The position numbers and the translations under genes were made by a program. Source: Podospora comata (lineage: Eukaryota > Ascomycota > Sordariomycetes > Sordariales > Podosporaceae). From it: DNA of 64,000 nucleotides. Positions 1 through 13,472 of this stretch are shown piece after piece. The stretch spans positions 2,418,001 to 2,482,000 of the forward strand of contig CP071494.1 of the NCBI GenBank assembly GCA_017354895.1, read 5' to 3'. Under the pieces are notes generated by a model. The model made no database searches. It saw nothing but the letters and a program-made list of their open reading frames with translations, and was not told the origin of the DNA. The first letter of the stretch is position 1. Each line of letters starts with the position of its first letter.

Positions 1-3000
1 CCGGGCCGTCGACTAGCAGGTTGTACGCAAAGCACAGCCCAGGCTCGACTTTGACGCGGGGACACGGCGGGGATATTCTTCTTTCGGAGAAAGTTGACGC
101 TTTTGCTGCTAAACTTGTATGTGCGGCTGAAAATCGAGCATCGTCAAAAGTCTCGGGGTTGAGAAGTCTAAGCCCCAAAGAGCAGAAACTCCACGTGTGG
201 GAGCAAGAGAGCGGGTGAATCGGGGAACGGACGGCCTTGCTTCGGGTGGCTTGTTGGGCATCTGCGGAAAACTGCCGCCGCAACCGTTGAAAGTTGCATT
301 CACCCTCCTGCGCCGCCCCAGGTCTTGGCACTTATCGGCTGTCGCTACGCCGCTTCGGCTGCCCGTTCTCCTCGGACGGGAGACGGGAAGTTTGAAGAAG
401 ACCAAGACACGGAGCAATGGTTCAGCTGTTCTGGTCTCTTCAGTCTTGGTGTGCTTGGAAGGTAGGCGGGCATATTCAAGATCGGTATTGACGGCATACC
501 GCATGTAAGTGCTGGTAGCAAGCAACTTCTCATGGCACGTTACGTCGAGCATCCGGCCTGCTATCAATCTCATTATCTCCAATATAGCATCCAATCAGAT
601 CCTCTTCACAACGCCGCCATTCTCATCATCTTGCTTGTTTGTGAACATGGTGTAAGTGCGGGGTGTCGTGCACAAGACAAGGGAGCCCTTGGCGCGCAGA
701 TAAATTTAGATAAGTTCCAGCTGAATCGGTTTAGTGTTGCTCCGTTTCACCTTTTTTATTCCTTTCCCCGACCGAACATGTCAGTTGAGACAGAAATCCC
801 ATGTCTCTGACAGATCATGGGTAAAGTGTTATTCGCTTCTGAATCATTTCCATGCGTGGTGATTGAAGAGCGGTCAAAAAACATGCCTCCACGTGAACCC
901 AAGCGAAGAAGAGAAGTCATTCACACGAGACCAGCGGACCAATGGCGTGTCAAGGAGGTAGGTTGCTACCAATTGAAAACGCACCAATTCTCGTATCACC
1001 TGGGGGAGTGGCAGGGTAGCGCCTGCTGGGAAGGATGGGATTGTGTCAACCCCCCGTGCAGATATTGTATTGATATTGGATGGAACTGGTACCTACCTGG
1101 GAGTCAATTATTGGGATGAGTGGGATCGAAGACTGCCACGACATAGTACTAGCTTCAAGAAGAGACCAAAAATCGCATCCAAGTTGAACACTGCTTGACT
1201 AAAAAAACCGCAGAAACCCTCTCCAAGTGGCCACTGTAACGCAAAAACAAAAAACAAAAAAGATCTAATTCAGGAAACATCACGACGTCGGCGGCGTCTC
1301 GGCCACACTGTCACCAGTTGTTTGCCAAGTTCGATTGGACGGGAAAGACTTCCAGCTGAAAGATACAACCTGAGCGGTCCGCTTCCCGAAAGTCAAACAT
1401 TGTTTCTACATGGTCGCGGCAATGGGTCTCTTGTGTGTCTCGCGGGAGGGACGGTGGCTCATTTTTTATTTTCTTTTTCGGGCCCATTCAACCGGCCTCG
1501 GATGTATCTAGCATGAATTTATTCTGGATTTAGAAACCATCTGTCGATGATTCCATCTCTCTCAATAAAACAGATTGGTCTTCTTTTTTTTCTTGCGAGA
1601 CCCGAGCTATCCTATCCTATGCTACCCACCCACCAACTGCTTGGCCACGATGGCGATCATTTGGATGTCACGGCGGGGTTTCTCCGGCAATCCGTAGATA
1701 GATACGCTGTCAATGATTGACCATTGTCCCCTTGAAAGTTCGCTTGTTCGTGGCAGTGCTGTTCTTGACTGTTTAAGCTTATATTTCTCCCGGAGTAACT
1801 TGTACACACCGAACGACGCAATAGGGTTGCAAGGGAACAACAAGACAGAAGAGGAGGCTCTATGATCATGGTGACAAACTGCCAAGTTGCGGAAACTGAA
1901 GCGAAGCTAAGCACCACGACGGTATATGTTGATCCACGTATAGGGTTGGAAGTTGACTGGATGCTCCGTATTCCCGCCCGCAAAAAAAGATTTACACATA
2001 GTTTACTGCCAAGATATATCTCTTAACAGAGAGATCTGTCTGCCTGCTGCACAGTGCTTTTGGTTCAACGGTGTCATGGTTCATCGTTGGTAAAAAAGAG
2101 CCCCCAACCACCCGCAGACAGGAGATTCCTCATGAACCCCATCGGTATGGTATCGCATCTATGCATCTTCTGTGGCACAAAAGCAAGCGGTGGTGGGGGG
2201 AAGGGGCAACGGTTCACCCACGATCAGATGGAAAATATATGAGCCGCAAGGGGTTGGCAGACCTGGGGTGGTTCATTCTTTGTGATACCACCACGCCTTG
2301 CGCCCAGGTGATCCCACAGCCTGGTTGCTTCAATTGCGTTAATAATTTCGACGTCGTACTCGACGGCACAGGCATATCTTGGTCCCCCAGCAGAAACTCA
2401 GCTGCCGAAACAGTCAGAGTCACAATCGAAGAATGGTTGATGAGTGAGAAACCCCACAGTTTATTGAATCCTTCCTAGACGAGGCTGTGGGAAGAACACC
2501 TCAGCAGATGTATTGTAGAATGCATCATCTTGGGTCACCGCATCGATCGGTCGGAAGGTTGGTCCGAGATGCGATGGGGCTTCTTCCGCAAGATGCCGTG
2601 CCGTTTTGGAAGAATGCCCATCCTCTAGGAGGGGAAAAATGTCTCTGGGCAAAGAGCAAGACATGTAGTTGATGCTTAATGCGGTTAATCCTCGCGAACC
2701 AGAGAGAGAGCGAGAGAGAGCTGACTGTGGTGTCGTTTAAACAACGATGTCAGGGACCCCACTGCAGGTCCCGCAGCGAAAAACCCTCGACCAGGGTTGC
2801 CCTTGCGTTACCCACTAAACTCTATCTGTACTAAGCCCCGCCAAATTGACTACATTTTGCGGCCTGTGATTGGCTGTCCGATACAATTACCAAATCTGCA
2901 ACGGTCCTCCCACTTTCAACAACTCTTCCATCCGGCAGAAGAGAAGGAGCACAGCACACCTCAGCTGCGAGTGATCCATCTTGTTCCTGAGAATCTGCAC

Positions 3001-4749
3001 GCGACCACAAGCAAAACCCACACAGGCTCTTCTTCCTTCTCCGCCGAGAGAGTCATCATCTTCTTACGCATGCTAGCCAGGCTGCCATGAGAGAACCCGG
3101 ATGCCTCACCGGGAGGCTGCCCCTGCCGTGAACGAGCTTTCTCCGGGTTTGGTGACCGAATGCATGTGTGGGGGAAGGAACTGCCTCCCGCTCTCTCGCC
3201 CAACAAACCCTACCTCCTCGGGACGTTTCTGAGAGGTCTTTTCTCCACATTATCAGATGCTGGTCACTGATCAGCAACCCACCGCCGACCCTCTTGAGTT
3301 TGCTCGCCCTTCTCAATGCCCGCTTCTGCTTTGCCCTGATCTGGCAGCGAGATCCCTCAATGCCCTACTCTTTCATTGTTCTCTGCCATGAGGGCCAATG
3401 ATTGGTCTGGAATTCCCTAAAAATACTTCTTCTCTGCTTTCTATTTGTTCTTTTTTCCATCGTTTCCCATGCTTGTCTTACCTGACCCCCGTGCCGAGGT
3501 GGAAACACCAGATTTCCCATTCAGCGCATAGACGATTGCCCGGTGTTCGGGTCAATTTATCTATCGTATTCCTCGTTTCTTGTTGCTGGGCAGTGTCGTG
3601 TCTGCGGAATACGTCTTCGCTCAGCTTGACTGGTTACCTAATCAGCTGTCTGAGCGCTCCAGGGACAGCACACACATTGGAATGAGGCTGGGTTCGCCTC
3701 GAGCGGGACCATCTGGTAGGTTGTCTTGGTGGGTGGGTGCAGTGCCGTCACTCTGCCGATGGGTCAGGGGGGAGCTCAGATACGTACCGCCCTCTGCTCT
3801 ACCTTGAGGCAAGGTACCATGTCAAGGTGAAAACGGGAGGGGAAGGCGAGTGGGGAGCGGAACACAGCCAAAGTCACTTTTTCCTCTTGTCCCATCCACT
3901 CACCGTTGACCAGGTACCGACGACCAGACACCACTCTTGTCTGTCTCGCCGGACACGCCCCCCCTCCACTCCAGCCCACTGGCGCAAGCTTCCTCTCCCC
4001 CTCCCAGTAGCCTGTGTCCACACGCATCTCGACTCTCTCAAACGATGGCTGCTGCTTGACTGGCACTTGCAGCCACCCTTACCCTTGCCCATCCACTCGC
4101 CTACCCATCCCTGCCTCCCGTTCGCCATGAGTCTTGGTCTTGAACCCACAACGGGTGCCAGGGGGAGTAGGACGAGAGGGTTTGACTCTAGACACACCCA
4201 GATCATCAGCCCGCTCCACTACTGACCTTCAACCCGCTCTCTTGGCCTGGTCACCGGTGCCGGTTTAAGACAGTTTAAACTCTTCGGATTGCCCGTCTTA
4301 TACGGTCTTCACAGGCCCTTTGCGTGTCATCCTTCTTGCACCCCTCGACTTACACCTACCTCCATTCGCTGTCCTCGTACTACGGCCGACGCCGCAAATA
4401 CCGTCATCATCGTCTTGCTCGTTCCTTCAACGTCGACGCTAAGCCCTAGAGACCCTGGCCTACTATTCCGAGTTTGGTGACCGTTTGTGATCAAGGCCTC
4501 AAGGCACTCACCTCCTCGACAGCCTTACGGGGCTCTTCATCGTCATCATCCTTGACGGAACTTGGTATATAAGAGATCTTGAATCTCCCGACTGGACGCC
4601 ACAGAATCGCAACAGAAGATACACGCTCGAGCATCGTTCCAGAAGCATCATCTTGTAGATCCTGAGCCAATATCTTGAGATTCTGAGCGCAGTCGTTTGA
4701 CCTGTGAGACTCGTTTTTTCTCTTCATTATATTCTTTCAAGTCTTTAGA
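1..4749. other. Gene-free stretch upstream of the bZIP-like gene
   Basis: I recognise no coding gene here. The open frames are short, lie on both strands and show no family motif. Composition is mixed, with pyrimidine-rich runs around 3.9-4.5 kb on the plus strand. The last few hundred bases are probably promoter and 5' leader of the gene starting at 4750. A tRNA-like B-box near 4150 was checked and did not fold. Confidence 0.5.
4566..4573 (+). promoter_or_regulatory. TATA-like box of the bZIP-like gene
   Basis: TATATAAG lies 177 bp upstream of the ATG at 4750. The distance fits a fungal core promoter with a leader of about 120-150 nt. This is a sequence match only. Confidence 0.4.
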
Positions 4750-5605
4750 ATGTTCCCATACCAATACTCTCATGATACAGATTACTCGGGCATCGACCCA
4801 GACTACACGGGAAGCTACCCTGACGAGTCCTTGGTAGACTGGGACGGAGCTCAAGACAGCACCGTCTACACACCGGCACCCAGCAGCAGTTCGAAGAAGA
4901 GCCGCAGCAGCAAACGGTCCAAGTCAAGCAAACTCACGAGTTACTCGGGCTCAGACACCGAAACAGAAGAAGCCAAGATGTCTTCACGATCATCCAAGTA
5001 TTCGGGTTCCACCAGCTCCAAGAAGGAGAAGTCTTCGTCACCGAGATCAAAGGAGTCTGATGACTGGAGTGCCGTGACTGACCCGGAGATGAGACGCCGG
5101 ATTCAAAATAGGATTGCTCAGCGCAAGTTCAGTACGTCTTACCCCGTTTTGTTACTCTCTTGGCATATACTTACATGGTGATACAGGGGACAAGGCCCGT
5201 GAGCAAAAGGAGCGCGACCAACGCGATGCCCTTAATGAGCAATATGCCGACAGTAGCTACCGCATCCGCAGTGCCGATGAATTGGTGGACGAAGGGGATC
5301 TGGCATGGGGCAGCTTCAGCATGGGCCACATGCTCTCTCGAGGGCATGAAGCTGCCAGTGCGGGGCAACGGACTCACAGTGGCGGGAGCAGAAGGGAGTC
5401 TGACCTCGTGATGGATCAGGCCATGTATAGCAGCCACAGCATGAGCCCTTACCCACCGACATCAATGGGCATCCCGACGACCTCGGGCTATACCATGGGG
5501 GGGGGTGCCAGCTGGGGCGGGGACGGGGCAAGCAGCGGAGGGGGTGATGTTGGGTACTATGATTCGCCTTATGGTGGGTACTATGATGGCACGGAACACC
5601 GTTGA
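4750..5605 (+). CDS. bZIP-type basic-region protein lacking an obvious leucine zipper
   Basis: Two exons (4750-5131, 5187-5605) encode 266 aa. The 55-nt intron splits an Arg codon inside the DNA-contact motif, and joining the exons restores N-x7-R (Asn120 to Arg128, within RIQNRIAQRKFR). This is the AP-1/Yap-like fungal basic region. Residues 40-110 are Ser/Lys-rich and probably disordered. After the basic region come about 20 charged residues with no leucine heptads, then a Gly/Ser/Tyr/Met-rich tail (about residues 190-266). A nuclear, DNA-binding role is inferred from the basic region. Without a zipper, dimerisation is uncertain, so it may act through a partner or a short non-canonical coil. 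The start is the first ATG after the TATA-like box. The gene stands alone between two long gene-free regions. Target genes cannot be told from sequence. Confidence 0.75.
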
Positions 5606-7710
5606 GAGACAGACACATGGAGAGGCTATAAAAAGTGGTGAGTTTGACAGAGGATGGGAATGTTGAAGAGAAGCTGACAGGGTTCAAATAGGAAGGTGAA
5701 GTGGGGAAGCAAGACAGTGTTTGAGCTTGGAGAGGAAATGATATGCTCTTCAACGGTAAACTTCCCCCCAGCCGATGGAGAGACTGCGAGACACTTTCTT
5801 CTCTTTGGTCAGGGCTCATGCAAGGAGGTTTCTTTTCAGCTTGGTTTTCTTTCTGTTTTTGGTCACGACGATAGAAACATTTTGACCTTTTTGGTGGTCA
5901 GTTTCCTGATTTGTAAGGGTTCTTCATTCCTCTTGATCATTTTGGGATTTGTTTGCTTCTATACGGGACAGGTTTTGTTTGATCTTCACTTCTTGTTTGT
6001 TTTTTCTCTCGGATGGTTTAACGTTTAGGTATACCCTCTTCCTGGGCCCTTTTGGTTGGACGGTTGTTTAGATTCAACTCATTGGTTATTTTTTCTTCAA
6101 GGTCACAGGTTGGTTTGGGTATATGGGGATGGATGGATGGGAATGGGGGACGGGGGAATTAGTCATGACTTTTTGGTTTACACACTCTGCTCTGTTTCTG
6201 TTTTTCTCATGATTGATGGGTTTACGAATAGATTTTTTTTATTTTTATTTTTTTTTCGTTTTTGCGCCTTGACTTTTACGAGGACTGTTTTGAGTATACT
6301 TTGCGGTGAAGCGGAATAGATGAGGATTGCTGCCTGTTGCTACTTTACTCAACTTTGAACCACCTTCTGAAGCCACATGCAAAGCCACTGTGAGTCGAGA
6401 TCTTTGAAGAGTTACGCAAGAGCGCGCCCTATGGGCAACATGTCGGTCATTCCCATTGAGATTACGATTTTATGGCTTTTTCCTTGACATTCTTGGCGTT
6501 TGGTTGACGATGTTAAAAGGTGGTGGCTGCCTAGGAAATTCGGGATTTGATGCCTCAAGATGGGATAGCTTTCAGCCACACCACGTAATTCATGGTTTTG
6601 TGAACGCAATTGAGAGTTGTTGAAACGTCATCTTCGGATTGACCGTATAAGTCATTACTCAAGAGTGATGTTTACGAGAGCCTCAAGCTAGAGCAATCAA
6701 CTTGTTCGTCCAGTTGGTGGTTGGAGAGTAACAGACGTTAGATGCAATACACCTAGGTGAGTGAGTTGCTTTCGCGTGGTTACATCTAGGAAAGGTACAG
6801 TTAGTTTTTTTTTTCTTTTTTCTTTTTCGGGGACCAAAAACGTGGGATTTGTGAGCGAATGGGGACCAAAGTGGTCGGCGATTAATTTATCTTTGTACCT
6901 TTTTGTGTGTTTAAGTTGCCCCAGGGACGGGGACGGACGGGTACTTCTGCAGAGGTGGGTGGTCGGGTTTGGGGGTGGGATGTATGGAGTGCTGGCTGCA
7001 GGTGGTGGTGGACGAAGATGATGATGTTACGGCGTAAAAAAACATGGGCAGATGGGTAGGTAACTCTGTGGACTGCAGGGCCAAGAGTAAATGTTCTGGA
7101 AGGGTTGGTTGGGTTGGTTTGATGGGAGAGAGGGAATAAAGGAGGGGTGGTATGCAGGTGGTGGTGGTGGGTGGTGTTTCATGAGGATATGGTATTGCTC
7201 CTTTTGCTGGTTGCTGTCTGTGGTGTACCTTTGGTGTTGGTTGGGAAAGTGTGTGCAACCATGAGCAACCAACTTACCTCGCAGAAAGGAGAATGATATG
7301 ACGAGATACTATGGAGAATGCCATATTGCATGGTAATTTGTGGTTTGCCCGTGTCTACGGCCGGGATCAAGTCCGGTTTCCGTTGTTGAGATCACAGGTA
7401 GATTGGAAAAGCTACTGCACAGCCACCACCACTTTGGAGAGGGATAGACTTTTCAACTGTTAGGAATAGCATTTGTTTAGATTCACCGAAGAGCCGGGAA
7501 TGGAGAGCACAGCCACAGTGGAAGCTGTTTGAGCTTGAGGATGTACTGGGTCTGGTCTTCACCCGGCTGCTCGGGGATTGGGGCGGCGGCAGTGAGGGTT
7601 GAGGGTGGGATGGAGGAGATAGGGATAGGAGGAAATGATACGGGAGATGCCAGGGGGGAGAGGGACGGGGACGGGTGAACTTTGGGGTGGTTGAGGTGGC
7701 TGTGGGGTTT

Positions 7711-7736
7711 AGGGTGGTGGTGGTGGTGGTGGTGGT
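7711..7736. repeat. (GGT)n microsatellite
   Basis: An almost perfect run of about eight GGT triplets in non-coding sequence. Confidence 0.8.
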
Positions 7737-10358
7737 GAATTGTTGCGGAGGTAAGGAACAAGGTAGGTAGGATATCTGATGGAGTGAGAGAGCAGAGCAG
7801 TTCAAAAGCCGTTGTGATTGCCGAATACCAAAGTCGAGCATAGTTTGGGCTTGTGATATCTCTCTTCGGTGTTGTTTTACACATGTGCTGCTTGCTTCCT
7901 TCAAAGTGTGGCTGAAGATGGTTGTTAATAAGTGAGGGGCACGAGAAGAGAGCTACAAGGTGATCCTGGTCTGTCAGGGGTAGCTAACCGAATGCGGGTC
8001 CGAGGGGTACTTCTCTCTGTGGAGCGCTGTGGAGAGGCAGTTCTCTCACCGCCCGGCAGGTGCCCTGATGAGCGATGCCAAGAAACCCTATTCTCGCACC
8101 CCCCCATGCTTTTCGACAAAAGACAAAGTGCAACGTCTTGCGTTCCATTTGATGCAGTCCATGAGGCCGACTTATCTCGCGTCTGCGGTTCTTTTGAGCA
8201 GCTGAAACCACACCTCTCCCATCACATCCCGTCCCAATATATGGAAGACGCATGGAAGCTTCGGCGAACACCGGTCCCTCGGCTCCCCAGACATGAGAAA
8301 CGCACCCAGCGTTCCCTCGACGTCTCTATGCGGCAAGATCATCGATTTCTCCCCCTCACCTCTCTCACCTTACGTTGATTACCTTCCCGCTGCTGCTTCA
8401 CCAGCACGACCAGTGACCACCTCGCTTCTTCTTTTTTTCTGGATATTCTGTCATGATTGACATGGCACAGCGTCGATCATCTGCTCACCATCATACACAT
8501 ACATCTCGACGGGAACTCCCCTAGTGGGCGTTGGTTCCTGCATTTTTTTTTACGCCATCGGCTTATTCTTTCTGCGAGTGCTTTCCGCTCAGCGAAGCTG
8601 GTAAGGTGCGGCACAGCGGTGTTGAGCGTTTATTTCCTATTTTGCCGTCGTGTTTCTAGCGTAGTAGCTCTGAGGGCGGGCCAAGTTGGCCAGGGGAACA
8701 TCGTTCGGTCCTGTCTTGAGAAACAAGAACCTATAGGATGAGGATCATATGGCCACCCGCGTGCCGCTTATTTCTCCCCGTCTCTTAAATTACAACTCCG
8801 GACCCGTCGGCCACTGGCTTTTTTTCTCATGACCAGGAACGGCGTGGAGAGGTACCATCGGCAAGCCATGGCATGCGGTATTGCGGGGGGCTTCCGCGCC
8901 GAGGAAGGGAGTGTGGGTGGGGAGGGAGCTCAAGCACCTCACGCCACAACAGGCCGACCCATGGGTCCCCGCTACGTTGTTGATGGAGGTTGGGACAGAA
9001 GCAGGCCACTGGGGATCATTCCGTGATCTCGTGGTGCAAGCGATTGGCACCGTATGCAGGTGTGTCGACCTCGGTCGAGAGAATCAAGACAGGTGCAGCA
9101 CGCGATCCTTCTGTAACCCACGCCTGCTGCAGGCTTTCGTGTTGGGAAGGTTTGGCATCCCATGTCTTTGATCTTCGGCAGTTGTTGCGGTGGTTGAGAA
9201 AAGCTGAAAAGGGGACGACAAGAGGCGACGCCAAGGGAGCGGACTTGCTGGGTGCCGGAGAACCAAGTCCTAGCGTGATCGATCTCTCGAGAGCTTGACC
9301 CGACGCTATGCCAGACTTGTCAGTTCCGTCTTTGGAGCGCCGTTGAAGTGGCGTCCGAGCTGCGTCTATGCCGTGGTTTCTCGAGATGATCTTTGCTCAT
9401 CAGATCCGGAAGACCAAGCATCGCTTCCACGGAGTGTCGATGAAGCTCGTGAGACCCCGAGGCCGCATCGGTGACCGAGGTTATGGAAGTACACGGCCGC
9501 TTTGACGGTGCATCTCGGAGCGATGGAAGCTATCTCGAATGTGAGGTAGGGCCGAGGGAGCATCGATATGGTAATCTGCTCGTGCCTTGGGGTGTGGGGG
9601 TCGGTCCGAGAACTCCTGCCTCAACAGGACTGACAGCTCATCGAGAGCTGCTTGATGCTGAACTAGGGACTTGGTTTGTGCCATCTTCGTCCCATCACAT
9701 CTACTACATTTCCGGGCTCTCTGCGGAGGGCCTCATCATGTTTCGATTCAAGACGGGGGGTCACAGGATCATGGAATTAGCGCCGAGTGGCACGTCTGTG
9801 GAGGCAACACCAGCGATGGTGGTGTTCAAATGGGGTTAAGTGGCCTTCTCTAATTTCTTTACTCCCTTTTTTCTACTCGGCACGTCGATGTTTTTCAACC
9901 TAGATCTGGGAGGGGCCTGTACCTATCCACTTGCAGATCTTGTTTCGATGCCTTTATTGACTTGGCACATGACGTCCTATCTTGAATTTTCCTTCCGCCC
10001 CAATCAGGGCCGGCATTCGAGGCACTCAGACGGTGGACGATGGAGATATGGACTGAACTTTCGAGGTGGAAATAACACGGACGCCGGGAACTCTGGCGGG
10101 TGACGTCTGAGGCGGCGATAAGGACAAGAGGAACGGCTCTTCACGTGAAGTCGTCTGGAGATGTTTGTGGCTTGATGTTTACAGATGTCCACCCCTTGTC
10201 GAGATACTTGTGGTGCAAGTATATCCATTAGTGCCATTCTGGGCCCTCTGCAGGTAAATTGAAACCGGTGGCTTGCAGATCTCCCACAGATGGCGTCAAC
10301 CATGTCAACACCGTTATTGAAACTTAGCAAAAGATTCAGTACGTAAACCATGAGCGTA

Positions 10359-10362
10359 CACA

Positions 10363-10394
<32 letters not shown>
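10359..10394. repeat. (CA)n microsatellite
   Basis: A CA dinucleotide run of about 36 bp with one T interruption, some 520 bp upstream of the glucosidase I start. Confidence 0.85.
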
Positions 10395-10916
10395 TCATCA
10401 GATGAAGTCAAAATTGCCTAGCGGCTCTGTGGATGCAGATGCTATGATGGCTCGCTTGATACGGATATAACCCACCAATTCGGAAGGTGTCACTGTCTCT
10501 CCAGATCTACTTGTATGTACAGTAGGTACTGAGCGAGAGTTGGAGAGAAGAACAGGTGGGAGCACAGTTGCTTTGAAGACCCCCCCGAAGCGAAAAAAGG
10601 TGGGGGTTTGTTGGGGATCTTCGGCGGGGGGCGCGGGCCGATGGATGACTGCGGGGCCCGCCCAATGGGGAGTGGGGCAGCCACAGCTGAGAGCCACTGC
10701 CAGGGACAACCTACATAGGCCAGGGGCCAAGACTTTGGGCGGAGAGAGAGCTCCAACTTGCAAGCTGTCCGAATTGGGTTTGGTGATAGCAGACAGGTGC
10801 TTGACCACCACGAACAATCGCGATACTGACGAAGACGACGACGGCGATGATGATGATGGTGATGATGATAATGGTATAATCACACATATATTCTCGAACC
10901 GATCAATTGACCCACA

Positions 10917-13472
10917 ATGATCCCCAACTGGAGGCGCCTCCTGGCAGCCACCGCCCTCCTCACTTCTACCACCACCGTCACCGCCACCATCGATGCTGCG
11001 GCCCCCTCCAACAACGATGAATCCATCCTCTACAGCGAACTCGCCTCACAGCAGAACTCATCACTGCTATGGGGCCCCTACCGCCCAAATCTTTACTTTG
11101 GGGTGCGCCCTAGGATTCCTAAATCGTTGATGACGGGCCTGATGTGGGGGAAGGTGGAGAGTTTCCAGGACTTTCAGAACACGATGCGGTACACCTGTGA
11201 GCAGAACGAGGGGATGAAGGGGTACGGGTGGGATGAGTACGATGCGAGGAACGGGGGGGTGCAGACGATTCACGATAGGGGGAATGGGCTGACGCTCACG
11301 ACGAGCTTTGTGAAGGTTCCGGGGGGGAGGAATGGGGGGAGTTGGGGGGCGAGGGTGAAGGGGGTTTTGGGGGATCCGGAGCAGAGGACGACGGTGATTT
11401 TGTATGTGACGCAGGAGGGCGGTGGGAGGCTGGAGGCGGAGAGGGGCGAGGAGAAGAGGGGGTACGAGGGGGACGTGGTGCTTAGCGGGGAGAGTGAAGG
11501 GTTGGGGGGGTATAAGCTTGTGGTTACAAAGGGGGAGGGGGAGAGGCCGACTAGTACGCATGAGATTAGTGAGTTGGAGGCGTGGGGGGAGGGGGGGAGG
11601 ACGACGGTGCAGAGTTTGCAGTATCCGGACGAGCAGATTTGGCAGGCGAAGCCGATTGTGTTTAGGCAGTTGAAGGAGCAGGTGGATTGGTTGGTGGAGA
11701 ACAAGTATGATAATGCCGAGCATGCGCCGCCGGTCTGGCAGGTTTTCACGTTGCAGAATAGGCCGGGGAAGGGGAATGTGCACATTGTGCAAAAGGTCTT
11801 CGAGGGGGACTTTGAGTTTGATGTGCTCTTCTCTAGCGAGAGTGCGGGTACGGAGCTCAAGAGTGAGGATCTGACGAGGGAGATCAAGGCTGGCTCGGAG
11901 GAGTTTGGGGAGAGGTTTGGGGGGGTGTTTGCGCTGAAGGCACCGTTTAATGCGGACAAGTACAAGAAGTTTGGCCGGAGCATGTTTTCGAACTTGATTG
12001 GTGGGATTGGGTATTTCTATGGGCAGGCAGTGGTGGACCGGTCTTATGCGCCAGAGTATGATGAAGTTGATGAGGGCTTCTGGGAGGAGGCTGCCGAGGC
12101 TAGGGCGAGACATGCGGAAGCTTTGGAGGGGCCGCATGAGCTTTTCACCAGTGTTCCTTCACGTCCATTCTTCCCTCGCGGGTTCTTGTGGGATGAGGGT
12201 TTTCACCTGCTGCCTATTGCGGATTGGGACACTGATCTGGCTCTGGAGGTCATCAAAAGCTGGTTTAACCTCATTGATGAAGACGGTTGGATCGGACGCG
12301 AGCAGATCTTGGGCGCCGAGGCACGCAGCAAGGTTCCTCAGGAGTTCCAGACTCAATACCCGCACTATGCCAACCCGCCTACTCTCTTCCTCGTTGTTGA
12401 GCAGTTTGTCGAAAGACTGCTGAACACCAACGGCACCGCGGCTGTCCACAAGGAACGCCTGTCTCAGAGTGAGTCTTTGGCCAACGCTTCGCTCGAGAAC
12501 CCCGAGGTTGGCCTCGACTATCTACGCAAGATCTACCCGCTGCTCCGCCGCCAGTTCCAATGGTTCAGAAAGACACAAAAGGGCGATATCAAGTCTTACG
12601 ACAGAGAAGCATACTCCACCAAGGAAGCTTACAGATGGCGCGGCCGCACCACTACTCACTGCTTGACCAGCGGTCTGGATGACTACCCGCGCCCTCAACC
12701 TCCGCATCCTGGGGAGCTGCACGTTGACTTGATGTCCTGGGTTGGTCTCATGGCCAAGTCACTCTCCAACATTGGCGATGCTCTCGGCTTTGCGGAGGAT
12801 GTCAATGAGTACAGGACCATTTTGGACGCTATTGAGCACAACCTTGTCGACCTGCACTGGTCCGAGACGGACGGGTGCTTCTGCGATGCCACGATCGACG
12901 ACTTTGAGGAGAACAAGCTCGTCTGCCACAAGGGCTACATCTCTCTCTTCCCATTCTTGACCGGCTTGATGAAGCCTGACGACCCCAAGGTTGGCAGGAT
13001 TCTGGCCTTGATTGGCGATGAGGAGGAGCTCTGGACGCCCTATGGATTGCGCAGTCTCAGCAAGAAGGATGCTCTCTATGAGACGGCCGAGAACTACTGG
13101 CGGAGTCCCATCTGGATCAACATCAACTACATGGCTGTGAAGCAGCTTCACGTAAGTCTTTTGGTCTTGAAACTTTTCAGGTATGACAAGCTGACTCGGG
13201 TTTCATAGTACGTTGCGACACAAGATGGGCCGCACAAGGAGGTCGCCAGAGACTTGTACTCGCGCCTGCGCAAGAACCTGGTTGAGACGATTTACAATGC
13301 CTGGGAGGAGACTGGGTTTGCCTGGGAGCAGTACAACCCCGACACTGGAAAGGGTCAGAGAACACAGCATTTCACTGGCTGGACCAGCCTGGTGGTCAAG
13401 ATTATGACCATGGAGGACTTGGAGGGTGGTGCCAAGGCCACGGGGAGTGAGCACGGTCGTGACGAGCTGTAG
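10917..13472 (+). CDS. cwh41: Mannosyl-oligosaccharide glucosidase (ER glucosidase I, GH63)
   Basis: Exons 10917-13151 and 13209-13472 encode 832 aa, close to the usual length of the family. It removes the terminal alpha-1,2-linked glucose from Glc3Man9GlcNAc2 N-glycans in the ER lumen. Residues 1-27 form a hydrophobic signal or signal-anchor. GH63 hallmarks include WGPYRPNLYFGVRPR near residue 52, the FPRGFLWDEGFHLLPIADWD block near residue 419, and GRTTTHCLTSGLDDYPRP followed by HVDLMSW near residues 575-605. The second exon carries the conserved end of the (alpha/alpha)6 barrel (NAWEETGFAWEQY..FTGWTSLVV). The 57-nt intron is phase 0, and read-through stops soon after the donor. The protein ends in RDEL, an HDEL-like ER retrieval signal, which suits a soluble lumenal form. 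Codons in the first 1.2 kb are strongly G-rich compared with the rest. Confidence 0.95.

Larger units (their letters stand above)
5606..10916. other. Gene-free stretch between the bZIP-like gene and glucosidase I
   Basis: In 5.3 kb I recognise no gene. Open frames are short and overlap on both strands. T-rich runs after 5.6 kb probably hold the 3' UTR of the bZIP-like gene. A GGT microsatellite (about 7711-7736) and a CA microsatellite (10359-10394) are present. The final few hundred bases should contain the glucosidase I promoter. Confidence 0.45.

Noticed and set aside
4130-4200. tRNA-like stretch with a GGTTCAAG-type B-box on the minus strand
   Set aside because: The T-arm does not pair and no acceptor or anticodon stem could be drawn.
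9471-9839. A 122-codon plus-strand frame in the gene-free region
   Set aside because: No family motif, no promoter and no splice partners. Length is not unusual for this composition.
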